DNA of 53,357 nucleotides from Nostoc sp. NMS8 (GCF_017115045.1 NZ_JABXKK010000042.1:1-53357), one strand, 5' to 3'; positions 1-9,001 are shown, numbered from the stretch's first letter. A program made the numbers and translations. Notes: a model not told the origin generated them from the sequence alone.

Positions 1-54
1 TCATGTCCGGTTCTGAAGACCAACGGGTTGGGTGACCGATTCGTTGAGTTTAAT
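1..54 (+). mobile_element. Group II intron, 3' end (domain VI), truncated by window edge
   Basis: The first bases (TCATGTCCGGTTCTG) resemble the 3' strand of group II intron domain V. Positions 18-50 fold as a domain VI hairpin: GAC at 18-20 and CAACG at 21-25 pair with CGTTG at 42-46 and GTT at 48-50, leaving A47 as a single bulged adenine. Seven nucleotides follow the bulge and end in AT at 54, which is the usual distance and ending for a branch-point A and 3' splice site. The maturase and the rest of the intron would lie to the left of the window. The call rests on this fold alone. Confidence 0.6.
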
Positions 55-179
55 TTCCGTATGCAGGCAAGATATACGTGAGGGATTACCAAGAAAGAAT
101 ATTACCACTATGGAGTGGACATCTTGTCTACTCTTAGTTATTATGAGCGGCGAGACGCTCATCCCACAATAAAAATTGG

Positions 180-2126
180 ATGTTTATAATCTTACCTCTC
201 ATTTCTTTAATTACTATTTTTTTGTTAATTAATAAAAATTCTCGTGATTGGCGCGAATCGCTGATAGTAGCCTTTACTTACTGGGGAGTTTTGCTTACTG
301 TCATCACAGAAATTTTGAGTTTTCTTAAATTAATTACTTTTGGTGGGGTATTAGTAACTTGGGTATTAATATGTATAATATTAATTTCTATATATCTGCG
401 GTTAAATTCTCAAAAAACTCAGATTTTAGAGCCAAACAACTTTTTTCAAGTAAATGAAAATATTAAAATCTCATCAGTTATAAAATTCTTACTATCTGGC
501 GTGGGTTTTGTTGTAACGACAGTTGGATTAATTGCAATTATCGCACCACCCAATAACTGGGATTCTATGGACTATCACATGAGTCGTGTTGCTCATTGGA
601 TAGAAAATCATAGTGTTGCTCATTATCCAACAAGTTATACTCCACAGCTATATCAAAACCCTTGGTCAGAATTTGTAATTTTACATTTTCAAATTCTCAG
701 TGGTGGTGACTACTTTGCTAACTTAGTTCAATGGTTCAGTATGATTGGCTGTATTATTGGAGTGTCATTAATTGCCAAACAACTCGGAGCAGATTTACGA
801 GGTCAGGTTTTATCTGCGGTTATAACTGCAACAATTCCTATGGGAATTTTGCAAGCGTCTGGTACTCAAAATGATTATGTAATTGCCTATTGGGTAGTGT
901 GTCTTGCCTACTATTTGCTATCAACTATCGAAGCCAAAAATAGCAATATTTGGACGAGTTCATTCAATATTGGCAGTAGCACCGGATTAGCTATTTTGAG
1001 TAAGGCAACTGCTTATTTTTATGTCTTTCCCTTCTTAGTTTGGTTTGGCTTATACCAAATTAAACGTTTGCGTTGGCAAGTATGGAAGCCTGCTTTGATG
1101 GTAGGAAGTATATCTTTATTACTTAATATTAACCACTATTTACGTAATTATAATTTATTTGCTTCACCTCTTGGTGAACCAGGTGAATATAAAAATGAAT
1201 TACACGGTATTAATATACTTTTTTCTAATGTTATCAGAAATCTGGCATTGCATATAGGCACACCGATTGGTTTATGGAATGGAATAGCAAATAAACTAAT
1301 TAAAATCATACATACATTGATCGGTGTAGATATTAGCGACCCCCGGATAACTTTTTCCAAAACATTTTTTGTACCAGGAGGTTGGTCAACAATTGGGATA
1401 TCTGGTAATGAAAACGGTGCTGGTAATTTTGTACATCTAGCATTATTAATTACATGTATCACTATTTTAATTGCGCGAAAATCCATCCGTAAAGACAGTT
1501 ATCTAGTTGCTTATTTTCTTGCTACCATATTTACATTTTTGATGTTTTGCTACTTAGTCAAATGGCAAGCTTGGAATAGTCGTCTTCATTTAACTTTTTT
1601 CGTACTAATTTCTCCCTTTTTAGGGATTATTTTATCTAAGCTGAAAAAGCAAAAAATAGCAGTTTTTTTAGTGACATTTTTGCTCATATCATCTTTGCCG
1701 TGGCTATTTTTTAATCGATATAGACCTATCATTGATAGCAACAATATATTCCAAACCAGCAGAATTGAGCAGTATTTCAGTAATAGACCATACCTCAAAG
1801 GTACTTACACAGGAGCCGTTGAGTTTTTAAATTCAAAAAAATGCTCTAATATTGGGCTATTAATGGGAAATGATCCTTGGGAATACCCTTTGTGGGTACT
1901 TTTACAGCAAAATAATCAAGAAGTAGTTAAAATTCAACACGTTAATGTCACTAATATTTCGGCAACTTTAGAAAAAGAAGATTCCTATAAAGATTTTCAG
2001 CCTTGTGGGATTATTGCAATGGAAACTAAAAAAAGTAAACAAAATAAATCTTTAGAGGTTAATTTTAAAGGTAAAACTTATACTCGCTCTTGGGATTCTC
2101 CAGAACTTGGTGTATTTATTAAGTAG
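180..2126 (+). CDS. Polytopic membrane protein, GT-C type glycosyltransferase-like
   Basis: A 648-residue integral membrane protein with about ten or more hydrophobic segments. Residues 1-20, 28-75, 102-124 and several stretches between 170 and 520 look membrane-embedded, followed by a soluble C-terminal part of about 120 residues. A conserved-looking loop (residues 125-151, with W127, D128, D131 and H133) follows the third hydrophobic block. That is where dolichyl-phosphate-mannose/ArnT-type enzymes place their acidic catalytic residue. The likely role is transfer of a sugar from a lipid carrier at the membrane, but substrate and acceptor cannot be read from the sequence. The reading frame is open only downstream of a TGA at 144-146, so the ATG at 180 is the first start. 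The DNA is AT-rich compared with its neighbours. Confidence 0.6.
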   Translation: MFIILPLISLITIFLLINKNSRDWRESLIVAFTYWGVLLTVITEILSFLKLITFGGVLVTWVLICIILISIYLRLNSQKTQILEPNNFFQVNENIKISSVIKFLLSGVGFVVTTVGLIAIIAPPNNWDSMDYHMSRVAHWIENHSVAHYPTSYTPQLYQNPWSEFVILHFQILSGGDYFANLVQWFSMIGCIIGVSLIAKQLGADLRGQVLSAVITATIPMGILQASGTQNDYVIAYWVVCLAYYLLSTIEAKNSNIWTSSFNIGSSTGLAILSKATAYFYVFPFLVWFGLYQIKRLRWQVWKPALMVGSISLLLNINHYLRNYNLFASPLGEPGEYKNELHGINILFSNVIRNLALHIGTPIGLWNGIANKLIKIIHTLIGVDISDPRITFSKTFFVPGGWSTIGISGNENGAGNFVHLALLITCITILIARKSIRKDSYLVAYFLATIFTFLMFCYLVKWQAWNSRLHLTFFVLISPFLGIILSKLKKQKIAVFLVTFLLISSLPWLFFNRYRPIIDSNNIFQTSRIEQYFSNRPYLKGTYTGAVEFLNSKKCSNIGLLMGNDPWEYPLWVLLQQNNQEVVKIQHVNVTNISATLEKEDSYKDFQPCGIIAMETKKSKQNKSLEVNFKGKTYTRSWDSPELGVFIK

Positions 2127-2179
2127 AATTTGATTTCCAAGATTATAAAATTAAGGTTTAGTGAGAAAATAATAAAATA

Positions 2180-3322
2180 ATGCTGACAAAAACTGTTGTT
2201 GAAAAAATTCTGGAACATGCCTTGATGGGGTACGACTTATCTCCCGAAGAGGGAGTAGTATTATTACAACAAACTGACCCAGAGGCGATCGCAGCAATAC
2301 GTACTACATCCGACACACTCCGCCACACTCAAGCAGGCGATACTGTCACCTACATAATTAATCGTAATATCAACTTTACTAATATTTGTGAGCAGCACTG
2401 TAGTTTTTGTGCTTTCCGTCGAGATGATGGTGATGTCGGTGCATACTGGTTAGATTCGGCACAAATTTTGGAAAAAGCGACAGATGCAGTGCGACGGGGT
2501 GCGACGGAAATCTGTATGCAGGGTGGGTTAAATCCACAAGCGCAAATAAATGGTAAATCTTTGCCCTACTATCTCAAGGTAGTGGAAACCATCAAACAGG
2601 AATTTCCCCAGATACATCTGCACGCTTTCTCTCCCCAAGAAGTTCAATTTATCGCCAGACTTGACGGACTCGAATATGCTGATGTGATTATTGCTTTGCG
2701 CGATGCCGGAGTTAATTCAATGCCGGGAACAGCAGCAGAAGTATTAGACGATGAAGTTAGGCGGATACTGTGTCCAGAGAAGATTGATACAGCCACTTGG
2801 CTAGAAATTGTCAGCACCGCTCACAAATTAGGACTGCATACTACTAGTACTATGTTATCTGGGCATATTGAAACCCACGAACAGCAAATCGGACATTTAG
2901 AAAAATTGCGATCGCTCCAAAAAACCGCCATCAATCAGGGATATCCAGCAAGGATTACCGAGTTTATTCTATTACCCTTCGTAGGTCAAGAAGCCCCCAA
3001 ATCTTTACGTCGCCGTGTCGGACGCGATCAACCAGTTTTAACCGATGCATTGCTATTAGGAGCTGTAGCGCGAATTTACTTAGGTAATTGGATTCCCAAC
3101 CATCAGCAGAGTTGGGTAAAACTGGGGCTTGCAGGTGCGACAGAAGCCTTAGTTTGGGGTTGCAACGATATCGGTGGCACATTGATGGAGGAGCATATTA
3201 CCACAATGGCAGGTGCTTTGGGTGGTACATGCATGGAAGTGGAAACTTTAGAAACTGCGATCGCTTCTTTAGGACGACCTTACCAACAACGAGATACCCT
3301 ATATCAGAAAATTAGGAATTAG
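2180..3322 (+). CDS. cofH: FO synthase subunit 2 (radical SAM, CofH)
   Basis: CofH is the radical-SAM half of 7,8-didemethyl-8-hydroxy-5-deazariboflavin (FO) synthase. It joins a tyrosine-derived 4-hydroxybenzyl radical to the ribityl-diaminouracil intermediate; CofG, not seen here, closes the ring. In cyanobacteria FO serves mainly as the antenna chromophore of DNA photolyase. The 380-residue length is normal. The Fe-S motif C70-x3-C74-x2-C77 sits in the segment [14 protein letters not shown], and a typical MQGGLNP substrate loop follows. The gene starts 53 bp after the membrane glycosyltransferase gene and may be co-transcribed with it, although no shared function is evident. Confidence 0.93.
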   Translation: MLTKTVVEKILEHALMGYDLSPEEGVVLLQQTDPEAIAAIRTTSDTLRHTQAGDTVTYIINRNINFTNICEQHCSFCAFRRDDGDVGAYWLDSAQILEKATDAVRRGATEICMQGGLNPQAQINGKSLPYYLKVVETIKQEFPQIHLHAFSPQEVQFIARLDGLEYADVIIALRDAGVNSMPGTAAEVLDDEVRRILCPEKIDTATWLEIVSTAHKLGLHTTSTMLSGHIETHEQQIGHLEKLRSLQKTAINQGYPARITEFILLPFVGQEAPKSLRRRVGRDQPVLTDALLLGAVARIYLGNWIPNHQQSWVKLGLAGATEALVWGCNDIGGTLMEEHITTMAGALGGTCMEVETLETAIASLGRPYQQRDTLYQKIRN

Positions 3323-3447
3323 GAAAAAAATTTCTTTTCAATCTCCTTACTCTGCGTCTCTGTGGTTAAATAAATTACTTTTAAACCGCAGATTCCCAGA
3401 CAGATCAGAGATAAAAAATAGATTTTACGAGTCAGCTTAAAAGAGCT

Positions 3448-3500
3448 AATCTTCAATATTTAAGCGATTTAATCTTAAGCTTGTAGGTAAGATAATCCTT
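3448..3500 (+). promoter_or_regulatory. Three spaced TAATCYT half-sites upstream of response regulator
   Basis: TAATCTT occurs at 3448-3454 and again at 3470-3476, and TAATCCT at 3493-3499. The start-to-start distances are 22 and 23 bp, close to two helical turns, so all three would face the same side of the DNA. They lie 43-95 bp before the response regulator start and are not part of a simple tandem repeat. A direct-repeat layout of this kind is what OmpR/PhoB-class regulators bind, so autoregulation is possible. This is an inference from pattern only. Confidence 0.35.
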
Positions 3501-3542
3501 GCTCAGTGTTAGCAAGCTCTAATAATTTAGAGGTGGAGCACT

Positions 3543-4229
3543 ATGAGAATTTTGATAGTAGAAGATGACGATCGCATTGCCAAGCCATTAGCTGAATTTT
3601 TAAGAAGACAACACCATATTGTGGATATAACAACCGATGGGTTGGTAGCTTGGGAATGGTCACAATCAGCATTATATGAGCTAATCTTATTAGATTTAAT
3701 GCTTCCTAAATTAGATGGAATAACTCTATGTAAACGTTTACGCGCTGCTTCATCTAATATTATGATTTTAATGCTGACGGCACGAGATACAACAGGCGAT
3801 AAAATTATCGGACTTGATGCTGGTGCGGATGATTACTTAGTGAAGCCATTTGAATTAAAAGAGTTAGCAGCACGCATTAGGGCTTTAGCTCGAAGAACTC
3901 CAGAGATTCGTCCCCAGATATTAATCCACGGTGATTTGCAACTAGATCCAGCAACTCAACAGGTTACTTATGCAGGAAGCATCATATCATTAACTCCTAA
4001 AGAATATATGATATTAGAATATTTTTTCAGAAACCCAAATCAAGTTATCACTCGTTCGGCAATTCTTGATAAATTGTGGGATTTTGATAAATCTTCGGGA
4101 GAAGGAAGTATTAAAACTCATATTACAAATTTGCGGAATAAACTTAGAGCATCTGGAAGTTCCGAAGATTTGATTGAAAATATCTATGGCATTGGTTATC
4201 GTCTAGGACATACAGCAGATTGCAAGTAA
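3543..4229 (+). CDS. OmpR/PhoB-family response regulator
   Basis: A two-domain transcription factor of 228 residues. The receiver domain (about 1-118) has the acidic pocket D8-D10, phospho-acceptor D51, T79 and K101. The winged-helix DNA-binding domain (about 125-225) contains the usual LTPKEYMILEYF and IYGIGYRL segments. It resembles the cyanobacterial RppA/NrsR group, but the signal is not knowable from sequence. A good ribosome binding site (GAGGTGGAG) sits about 5 nt before the ATG. The partner kinase follows 179 bp downstream on the same strand. Candidate targets are the divergent PepSY and DUF347 promoters 2-3 kb away. Confidence 0.92.
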   Translation: MRILIVEDDDRIAKPLAEFLRRQHHIVDITTDGLVAWEWSQSALYELILLDLMLPKLDGITLCKRLRAASSNIMILMLTARDTTGDKIIGLDAGADDYLVKPFELKELAARIRALARRTPEIRPQILIHGDLQLDPATQQVTYAGSIISLTPKEYMILEYFFRNPNQVITRSAILDKLWDFDKSSGEGSIKTHITNLRNKLRASGSSEDLIENIYGIGYRLGHTADCK

Positions 4230-4408
4230 GTGAGGTACAGCAGGACTGATTCATCAAACATAAAGAGTTTCTTTCTAACTCCTGCCTCCTGCCTCAAAAC
4301 CCGTAACTTTGTACCTCATGTAAATGAAAACTGCTGTAAGTAAACTAACTTAAGATAAATATAATGCTAGTCATTTCTTAAAATAAAAATTTTACAGCGA
4401 TAAATAAT

Positions 4409-5641
4409 GTGTTTCAAAGAATCAGATATCGTTTGTTGTTGTCTTACTTAGTTGTGTCTGCATCGCTGCTGGGAATATTTGCGATCGCAGTCCGATTTGC
4501 TTTCACTCGCAGCTTGACTGAACAAATCACAGATAAACTCATAGCAATAGGAAAAGGTGCTGCTGCAAATGTCGAGTTGGAAAAAGGTCGCCTGACAGTT
4601 GAAAGTGACTTTCGTCCACAAGACTTAATTGCTTCTCATCAAGCTTTGCAGTGGTTTGATACTCAAGGAAATTTGATTACCCAACAGGGAAAAAATGTTT
4701 TAACTTTACCTTTTTTACCAAACAAAATAGTACAATTTCAGACTGGTAAAATCCCTATCCAAGCAGTAAATGTACCAATTATTGCTAGCGATAATGGTGA
4801 GCTAGTTGGGTATGTGAGGGTAAGTCAATCTTTAGAAGAATTTGATGAAACCCTTCAAAAATTGGATTGGGGATTGAGTGGTGGGATTATTATAACTTTG
4901 GTTCTGAGTGGTATTGGCGGAATTTTACTAACTCATCAAGCAATGCAACCCATTGAAGAGAGTTTTGAAAGACTCAAACAATTTACTGCTGATGCTTCCC
5001 ACGAACTACGCAGTCCGTTAATGGCTATCAAAATTAATGCTGAGTTACCGCTGGAATATCCAGAAGAAATAAGCCCAAAAGATGCAGAAAAATTTCAGGC
5101 GATCGCCAACGCTACCAACCAAATGACTCGCCTCACAGAAGATTTACTGATGTTAGCACGCACTGATAGAGTTTCCAATCAAAATAGGGATACTCTCAAT
5201 TTAACGTCAATATTAGAGAACCTAATCCAACTGTATAAACCTCAAGCTGAAGCCAAACAAATTAACTTTAAATTTCAATTAATTGCTAATCTTCAGCTAA
5301 TAGGTGATTCAAGTCACTTAACGCGACTGTTTACTAATTTAATTGAAAACGCAATCTACTATACACGATCAGGAGGCGTAGTAGAAATTAAAACCAGTCG
5401 TATCGGTTCCCACCTTTATATCAACGTGCAAGATACAGGTATGGGAATTGCACCAGAGAATATCAATAAGGTTTTTGAGCGTTTTTGGCGAGCAGATCAA
5501 TCTCGTTCTTATTGGTTAGGTGGTTCTGGTTTAGGACTAGCGATCGCTCAAGCGATCGCCCAAAATCACGGTGGATTAATTAGTGTTATGAGTCAATTAG
5601 GAGTTGGTAGTTGTTTTACTGTGCGTTTACCAACTTCTTAA
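4409..5641 (+). CDS. Sensor histidine kinase, partner of the upstream regulator
   Basis: A membrane kinase of 410 residues starting at a GTG; the nearby ATG at 4407 is in another frame and gives no product. It has an N-terminal membrane helix (about 8-30), a short periplasmic domain (31-150) and a second helix (153-175). These are followed by a HisKA domain with H198 in the motif TADASHELRSP and a HATPase domain with N314, D342 (DTGMGIAPE) and the GSGLGLAIA loop. No clear HAMP linker separates the second helix from the H-box. It autophosphorylates and passes phosphate to the response regulator encoded just upstream. A TATAAT box at 4360-4365 may give it its own promoter. Confidence 0.92.
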   Translation: MFQRIRYRLLLSYLVVSASLLGIFAIAVRFAFTRSLTEQITDKLIAIGKGAAANVELEKGRLTVESDFRPQDLIASHQALQWFDTQGNLITQQGKNVLTLPFLPNKIVQFQTGKIPIQAVNVPIIASDNGELVGYVRVSQSLEEFDETLQKLDWGLSGGIIITLVLSGIGGILLTHQAMQPIEESFERLKQFTADASHELRSPLMAIKINAELPLEYPEEISPKDAEKFQAIANATNQMTRLTEDLLMLARTDRVSNQNRDTLNLTSILENLIQLYKPQAEAKQINFKFQLIANLQLIGDSSHLTRLFTNLIENAIYYTRSGGVVEIKTSRIGSHLYINVQDTGMGIAPENINKVFERFWRADQSRSYWLGGSGLGLAIAQAIAQNHGGLISVMSQLGVGSCFTVRLPTS

Positions 5642-5664
5642 CAATTTGATTTTAAGTTCCCTAC

Positions 5665-6150
5665 TTACTTACCATCATCATTTGTTTCGCGATCGCCATC
5701 ACTAGTTTCTTTAACTTGAATACTACTCTTGGGACGAGTAACTTCATTTTTCTCATCTTGTTGATTGGCATTTTCAGCGTAGAGAACTTTGCTATTACCA
5801 GCATCGACCTTAACATCTTGCTGACCAATTTCTACAGAATAAACTAAGTTGCCATCTTCATTTTCGAGTTTGACACTTTTTGCCTTACCTCCCACAGATA
5901 CTTCAACTGCTTGTTGTGCTTGTTGGGCTGTAATTTTAGCTAGGGGTTGCAGTTTTGCCGCTTCTTGTGCATCGTCGTTTGTTTCACCGTCACCATCGCT
6001 AGCTTCAGCAACTTTAGTAGCAAGATGATGGTGAGGCACAATTGCTACGAAAGATTGTGGTTGTTTTGCAGAAACAACTCTCGACAATCCAGCCAATCCC
6101 AAAGTACCAACAAAAGCTGCTGCCAAAATAATTTTTGTTGAAGTCTTCAT
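5665..6150 (-). CDS. Exported PepSY-domain protein
   Basis: A 161-residue protein with an N-terminal signal peptide (MKTSTKIILAAAFVGTLG, cleavage near VSA) and a central PepSY-like domain: an ITAQQAQQAV helix, then strands around VKLENEDGNLVYSVEI and VKVDAGNSKVL. The domain is flanked by two copies of an acidic SDGDxETNDD motif, one just before it and one at the extreme C-terminus. The ATG at 6148-6150 is preferred over an upstream GTG because it places the signal peptide at the N-terminus. PepSY proteins act outside the cytoplasm as modulators of proteases or sensors. The gene is convergent with the kinase (23 bp between them) and divergent from the DUF347 operon, so a sensory accessory role is plausible but inferred. 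Confidence 0.8.
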   Translation of the reverse strand: MKTSTKIILAAAFVGTLGLAGLSRVVSAKQPQSFVAIVPHHHLATKVAEASDGDGETNDDAQEAAKLQPLAKITAQQAQQAVEVSVGGKAKSVKLENEDGNLVYSVEIGQQDVKVDAGNSKVLYAENANQQDEKNEVTRPKSSIQVKETSDGDRETNDDGK

Positions 6151-6199
6151 ACTTGTAAAATCCCTTGAAGTTTGGGTTTGTATTTCCACAATAGGTAAT

Positions 6200-6352
6200 A
6201 AAAGTCAAGAAATAGTCAAGATTGGGTTGAATTCAACAAATTTAATATCAACTGGTGAAATTAATTTTTAATGAGATATTTCAGTTATTCCTAGTGCCTA
6301 TATTAGGAAAAAATTACTTTTTCAATGAAATCTTGACTATTTCTTGACTTTT
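6200..6352. promoter_or_regulatory. Paired inverted 24-bp operator-like sites in divergent promoter region
   Basis: The 24 bp at 6200-6223 are repeated exactly, in inverted orientation, at 6329-6352. Each copy contains two direct heptamers GTCAAGA whose starts are 11 bp apart (GTCAAGA-AATA-GTCAAGA). That is one helical turn and the classical arrangement for an OmpR/PhoB dimer. One copy is about 50 bp from the PepSY start and points toward it; the other is about 100 bp before the DUF347 start. The response regulator encoded at 3543 is the obvious candidate ligand. Identity and symmetry are read directly; binding is inferred. Confidence 0.65.
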
Positions 6353-6453
6353 GCTGTGTAAAGTACAATCATTCAGCAATTTCTGACAAGACAGGTAACT
6401 TTAAGATGTGATGTAATCTCACTTATATGGAAAAATCATGAAGGAAAAAGATT

Positions 6454-7221
6454 ATGAATAAAATTTTAAATAGGGTTCCAGAGGTTACAATTTACTTCTG
6501 GATTATTAAGGTTTTGGCAACCACAGTAGGTGAAACCGCAGCAGATTTTCTGTCAGCAACCCTGAACCTTGGTTTAGGCATTACATCTTACATTATGAGC
6601 GGTGTGTTACTGATTGCGCTGTTGAATCAGTTTAAGCTTAAACGTTATGTTCCAGCAAGTTTCTGGTTTGTGGTTGTTTTGATAAGTATCGTTGGCACAC
6701 TGATCACTGATAGATTAGTAGACGAGCTTGGAGTTAGTTTGGTAACAACTACTGTAATTCTTAGTGTTTCCTTGTTGGCAGTTTTTGCGCTCTGGTATTT
6801 AAACGAAAAGACATTAGCCATGCACTCCATCAATATAGCTAAAAGAGAGCTTTTTCATTGGGTAGCTGTTTTGTTTACCTTTGCTTTGGGCACTGCAACA
6901 GGAGACCTATTAGCAGAGTATTTACGGCTGGGCTATGCACAATCAGCGCTGATATTTGGCGCTTCAATTGCAATTATAGCGAGCGCTTATTATTACTTGT
7001 GGATGAATGCAGTTTTGGCATTCTGGTTAGCTTACATCTTGACTCGTCCACTTGGAGCTTCTATAGGTGATTTACTATCCCAATCTCCTACAAATGGTGG
7101 TTTTGGTTTTGGTACTGTCGGAACCAGTATACTTTTTCTTTCTATAATCGTCAGCCTAGTTATTTACTTAAGCCTTAAGCACAAAAAATTAGCTTTACAG
7201 CCAATTGACCGACAAGACTAA
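6454..7221 (+). CDS. DUF347-repeat membrane protein (COG4705), copy 1
   Basis: A 255-residue membrane protein with about eight hydrophobic helices. Four internal repeats are visible, each built round a short acidic/glycine motif: TTVGETAADF (23-32), GTLITDRLVD (81-90), GTATGDLLAE (146-155) and RPLGASIGDLL (198-208). Tryptophans lie near each repeat (W16, W71, W114, W136, W191). This matches the DUF347 family, whose function is not established; the buried acidic residues would suit an ion or small-solute path, which is inference. An AAGGA ribosome site precedes the ATG. It heads a probable three-gene operon with its paralogue and a PAP2 phosphatase, downstream of the paired operator. Confidence 0.8.
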   Translation: MNKILNRVPEVTIYFWIIKVLATTVGETAADFLSATLNLGLGITSYIMSGVLLIALLNQFKLKRYVPASFWFVVVLISIVGTLITDRLVDELGVSLVTTTVILSVSLLAVFALWYLNEKTLAMHSINIAKRELFHWVAVLFTFALGTATGDLLAEYLRLGYAQSALIFGASIAIIASAYYYLWMNAVLAFWLAYILTRPLGASIGDLLSQSPTNGGFGFGTVGTSILFLSIIVSLVIYLSLKHKKLALQPIDRQD

Positions 7222-7292
7222 TTAGCGTCTAGTTAATTTAATGTCATGAGTGTTAAAAACGATGACTTACTATTTTTTATTGTGAAAAATAA

Positions 7293-8036
7293 ATGAACAA
7301 AGTTGCAAAAGTTACAATTTTTTTCTGGATCATGAAGATCATCGCCACGACGCTCGGCGAGACGGCAGGTGACTTCATCTCAATGACTCTTGGGCTGGGA
7401 TATTACATAGGCTTTGCCGTAACGTTCGCCATTCTGGCTATTCTCCTATTTTTTCAAATTCAATCCGACAGATATCGTCCAGCCCTTTACTGGGCGGCCA
7501 TCATTGCAACAACTACAGCCGGAACCGAAGTTTCAGACTTGATGGATCGATCTTTCGGGCTGGGCTATGCAGTGGGATCGCTTATTCTGGTAGCTGGTCT
7601 GTTGAGTGTTCTTGCTATTTGGTACTACCGAGATCGGGACCTTAGCGTTTATCCGATCATAAGGAAAGACGCAGAGACTACCTATTGGCTGGCCATTGTA
7701 TTCTCCAACAGTTTGGGAACGGCCTTTGGTGACTTTCTGACAAGCAACTTGGGACTGAGCTATATCCAGGGCGCATTCGTGACGGCCAGCGTCATTGGTG
7801 TTGTCATAGCCCTTCACTACATAACAAAGTTGAGTGATATTTTCCTATTCTGGCTCGCGTTCATCTTCACGCGACCCTTCGGAGCGACCTTCGGAGATTT
7901 TTTGACAAAACCAGTCAAAAATGGTGGTCTATCACTGCCAAGGGGTTATGCTTCGGCGATCGCCTTTATTCTACTAGCAGTTGTGTTATTCTTTTCCGTG
8001 CGAAAGGAGAAAAAAGTGCGTCACCCAATTGAGTGA
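7293..8036 (+). CDS. DUF347-repeat membrane protein (COG4705), copy 2
   Basis: A second, diverged member of the same family (247 residues). It carries the four repeats at TTLGETAGDF (19-28), GTEVSDLMDR (77-86), GTAFGDFLT (142-150) and RPFGATFGDFLT (194-205). It follows copy 1 after 71 bp. The coding DNA is clearly richer in G and C and uses different codons (many GCC, ATC and CTG) than copy 1 and the flanking genes. This suggests that it was acquired separately rather than produced by local duplication. Two paralogues in one operon could form a heterodimer, but nothing in the sequence proves that. Confidence 0.8.
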   Translation: MNKVAKVTIFFWIMKIIATTLGETAGDFISMTLGLGYYIGFAVTFAILAILLFFQIQSDRYRPALYWAAIIATTTAGTEVSDLMDRSFGLGYAVGSLILVAGLLSVLAIWYYRDRDLSVYPIIRKDAETTYWLAIVFSNSLGTAFGDFLTSNLGLSYIQGAFVTASVIGVVIALHYITKLSDIFLFWLAFIFTRPFGATFGDFLTKPVKNGGLSLPRGYASAIAFILLAVVLFFSVRKEKKVRHPIE

Positions 8037-8067
8037 TGCTTTTAAGCATAATGAATAAAATTAAAGT

Positions 8068-8748
8068 ATGCTCCGACAAATTTCTAATTTCTGGTTGCGT
8101 CATATACATCCTCGTTTGGCTCCCTTAATTGCCACAATTGGTATTGTTGGACTTGCCAGTTGTCTCCTCATCCTTTTTGTTTTAGCAAAACTGGCTGAAG
8201 AGGTTTTGGAGCAAGAAGCTTTTGCATTTGATACTATTTTTCTATTATGGCTACATCAGTTCGCCAATCCAAATTTAGATAATTTAATGCTGTTTATTAC
8301 AAATCTTGGCAATCCTAATACAGTGGTTATAGTTGTAGGCGTTAATGTCTTGTTACTTTGGTGGCGACGTTACCAAGAAGAAGCGAAAGTTTTTGTACTT
8401 GCTTGTCTAGGAGGGTTAATTTTAAATACAGGGCTAAAGTTGTTTTTTTCTAAACATCGCCCAGAACTATGGCATCAATTGATTTCTGAAAAATCTTTTA
8501 GTTTTCCTAGTGGTCACGCACTAGGTTCTATGGTACTTTATGGTTTTATCGCTCACGAATTGGCAAATCACTATCCTCATTTTGCCAAAATTATTTATAG
8601 TTTGACAGTTATTTTAATTGCTGCTATTGGTATCAGCCGCTTATATTTAGGAGTCCATTGGCCCACAGACATAATTGCAGGTTATGGAGTCGGTTTTTTG
8701 TGGCTGATGATATGTATTACGATACTTAAATTGCAAAGATTGAGGTAG
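8068..8748 (+). CDS. PAP2-family membrane phosphatase
   Basis: A 226-residue enzyme of the type-2 phosphatidic acid phosphatase family, which dephosphorylates lipid phosphates or undecaprenyl pyrophosphate at the membrane. All three signature motifs are present: K124-x6-RP (KLFFSKHRP), PSGHA (147-151) and SRxxxxxHxxxD (S190 to D201, SRLYLGVHWPTD). Nucleophile H197 and helper H150 are intact. Five or six membrane helices surround them. It starts 31 bp after the second DUF347 gene and probably closes that operon, linking the module to envelope or lipid turnover. Confidence 0.88.
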   Translation: MLRQISNFWLRHIHPRLAPLIATIGIVGLASCLLILFVLAKLAEEVLEQEAFAFDTIFLLWLHQFANPNLDNLMLFITNLGNPNTVVIVVGVNVLLLWWRRYQEEAKVFVLACLGGLILNTGLKLFFSKHRPELWHQLISEKSFSFPSGHALGSMVLYGFIAHELANHYPHFAKIIYSLTVILIAAIGISRLYLGVHWPTDIIAGYGVGFLWLMICITILKLQRLR

Positions 8749-9001
8749 AAAAAGCTACTTGCTTAAATCCGATCAGCCTCTAATTCTATAACTTCGTAGA
8801 GAAGACATCGCCATGATAATTGTCCAATTAGATTTTTAATAACCCGATTTTTGTGCCCAAGATGCTTGTAGAGCGCCTTTTATGCTATAAAACAGCCCTC
8901 TGCTTACTCCCATATTCTCCACTCCTCACTGAATTGATCCCCAAGTTACCAATCCAAGATAGGATGGACGTTGATTTACGTATTCTTTTACTTAATGCAT
9001 T

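Noticed and set aside
8921..8929. ACTCCTCAC, resembling the core of the cyanobacterial small RNA Yfr1
   Set aside because: The core should continue as ACTCCTCACAC and be flanked by two hairpins; here it continues ACTG and no flanking stems are present.
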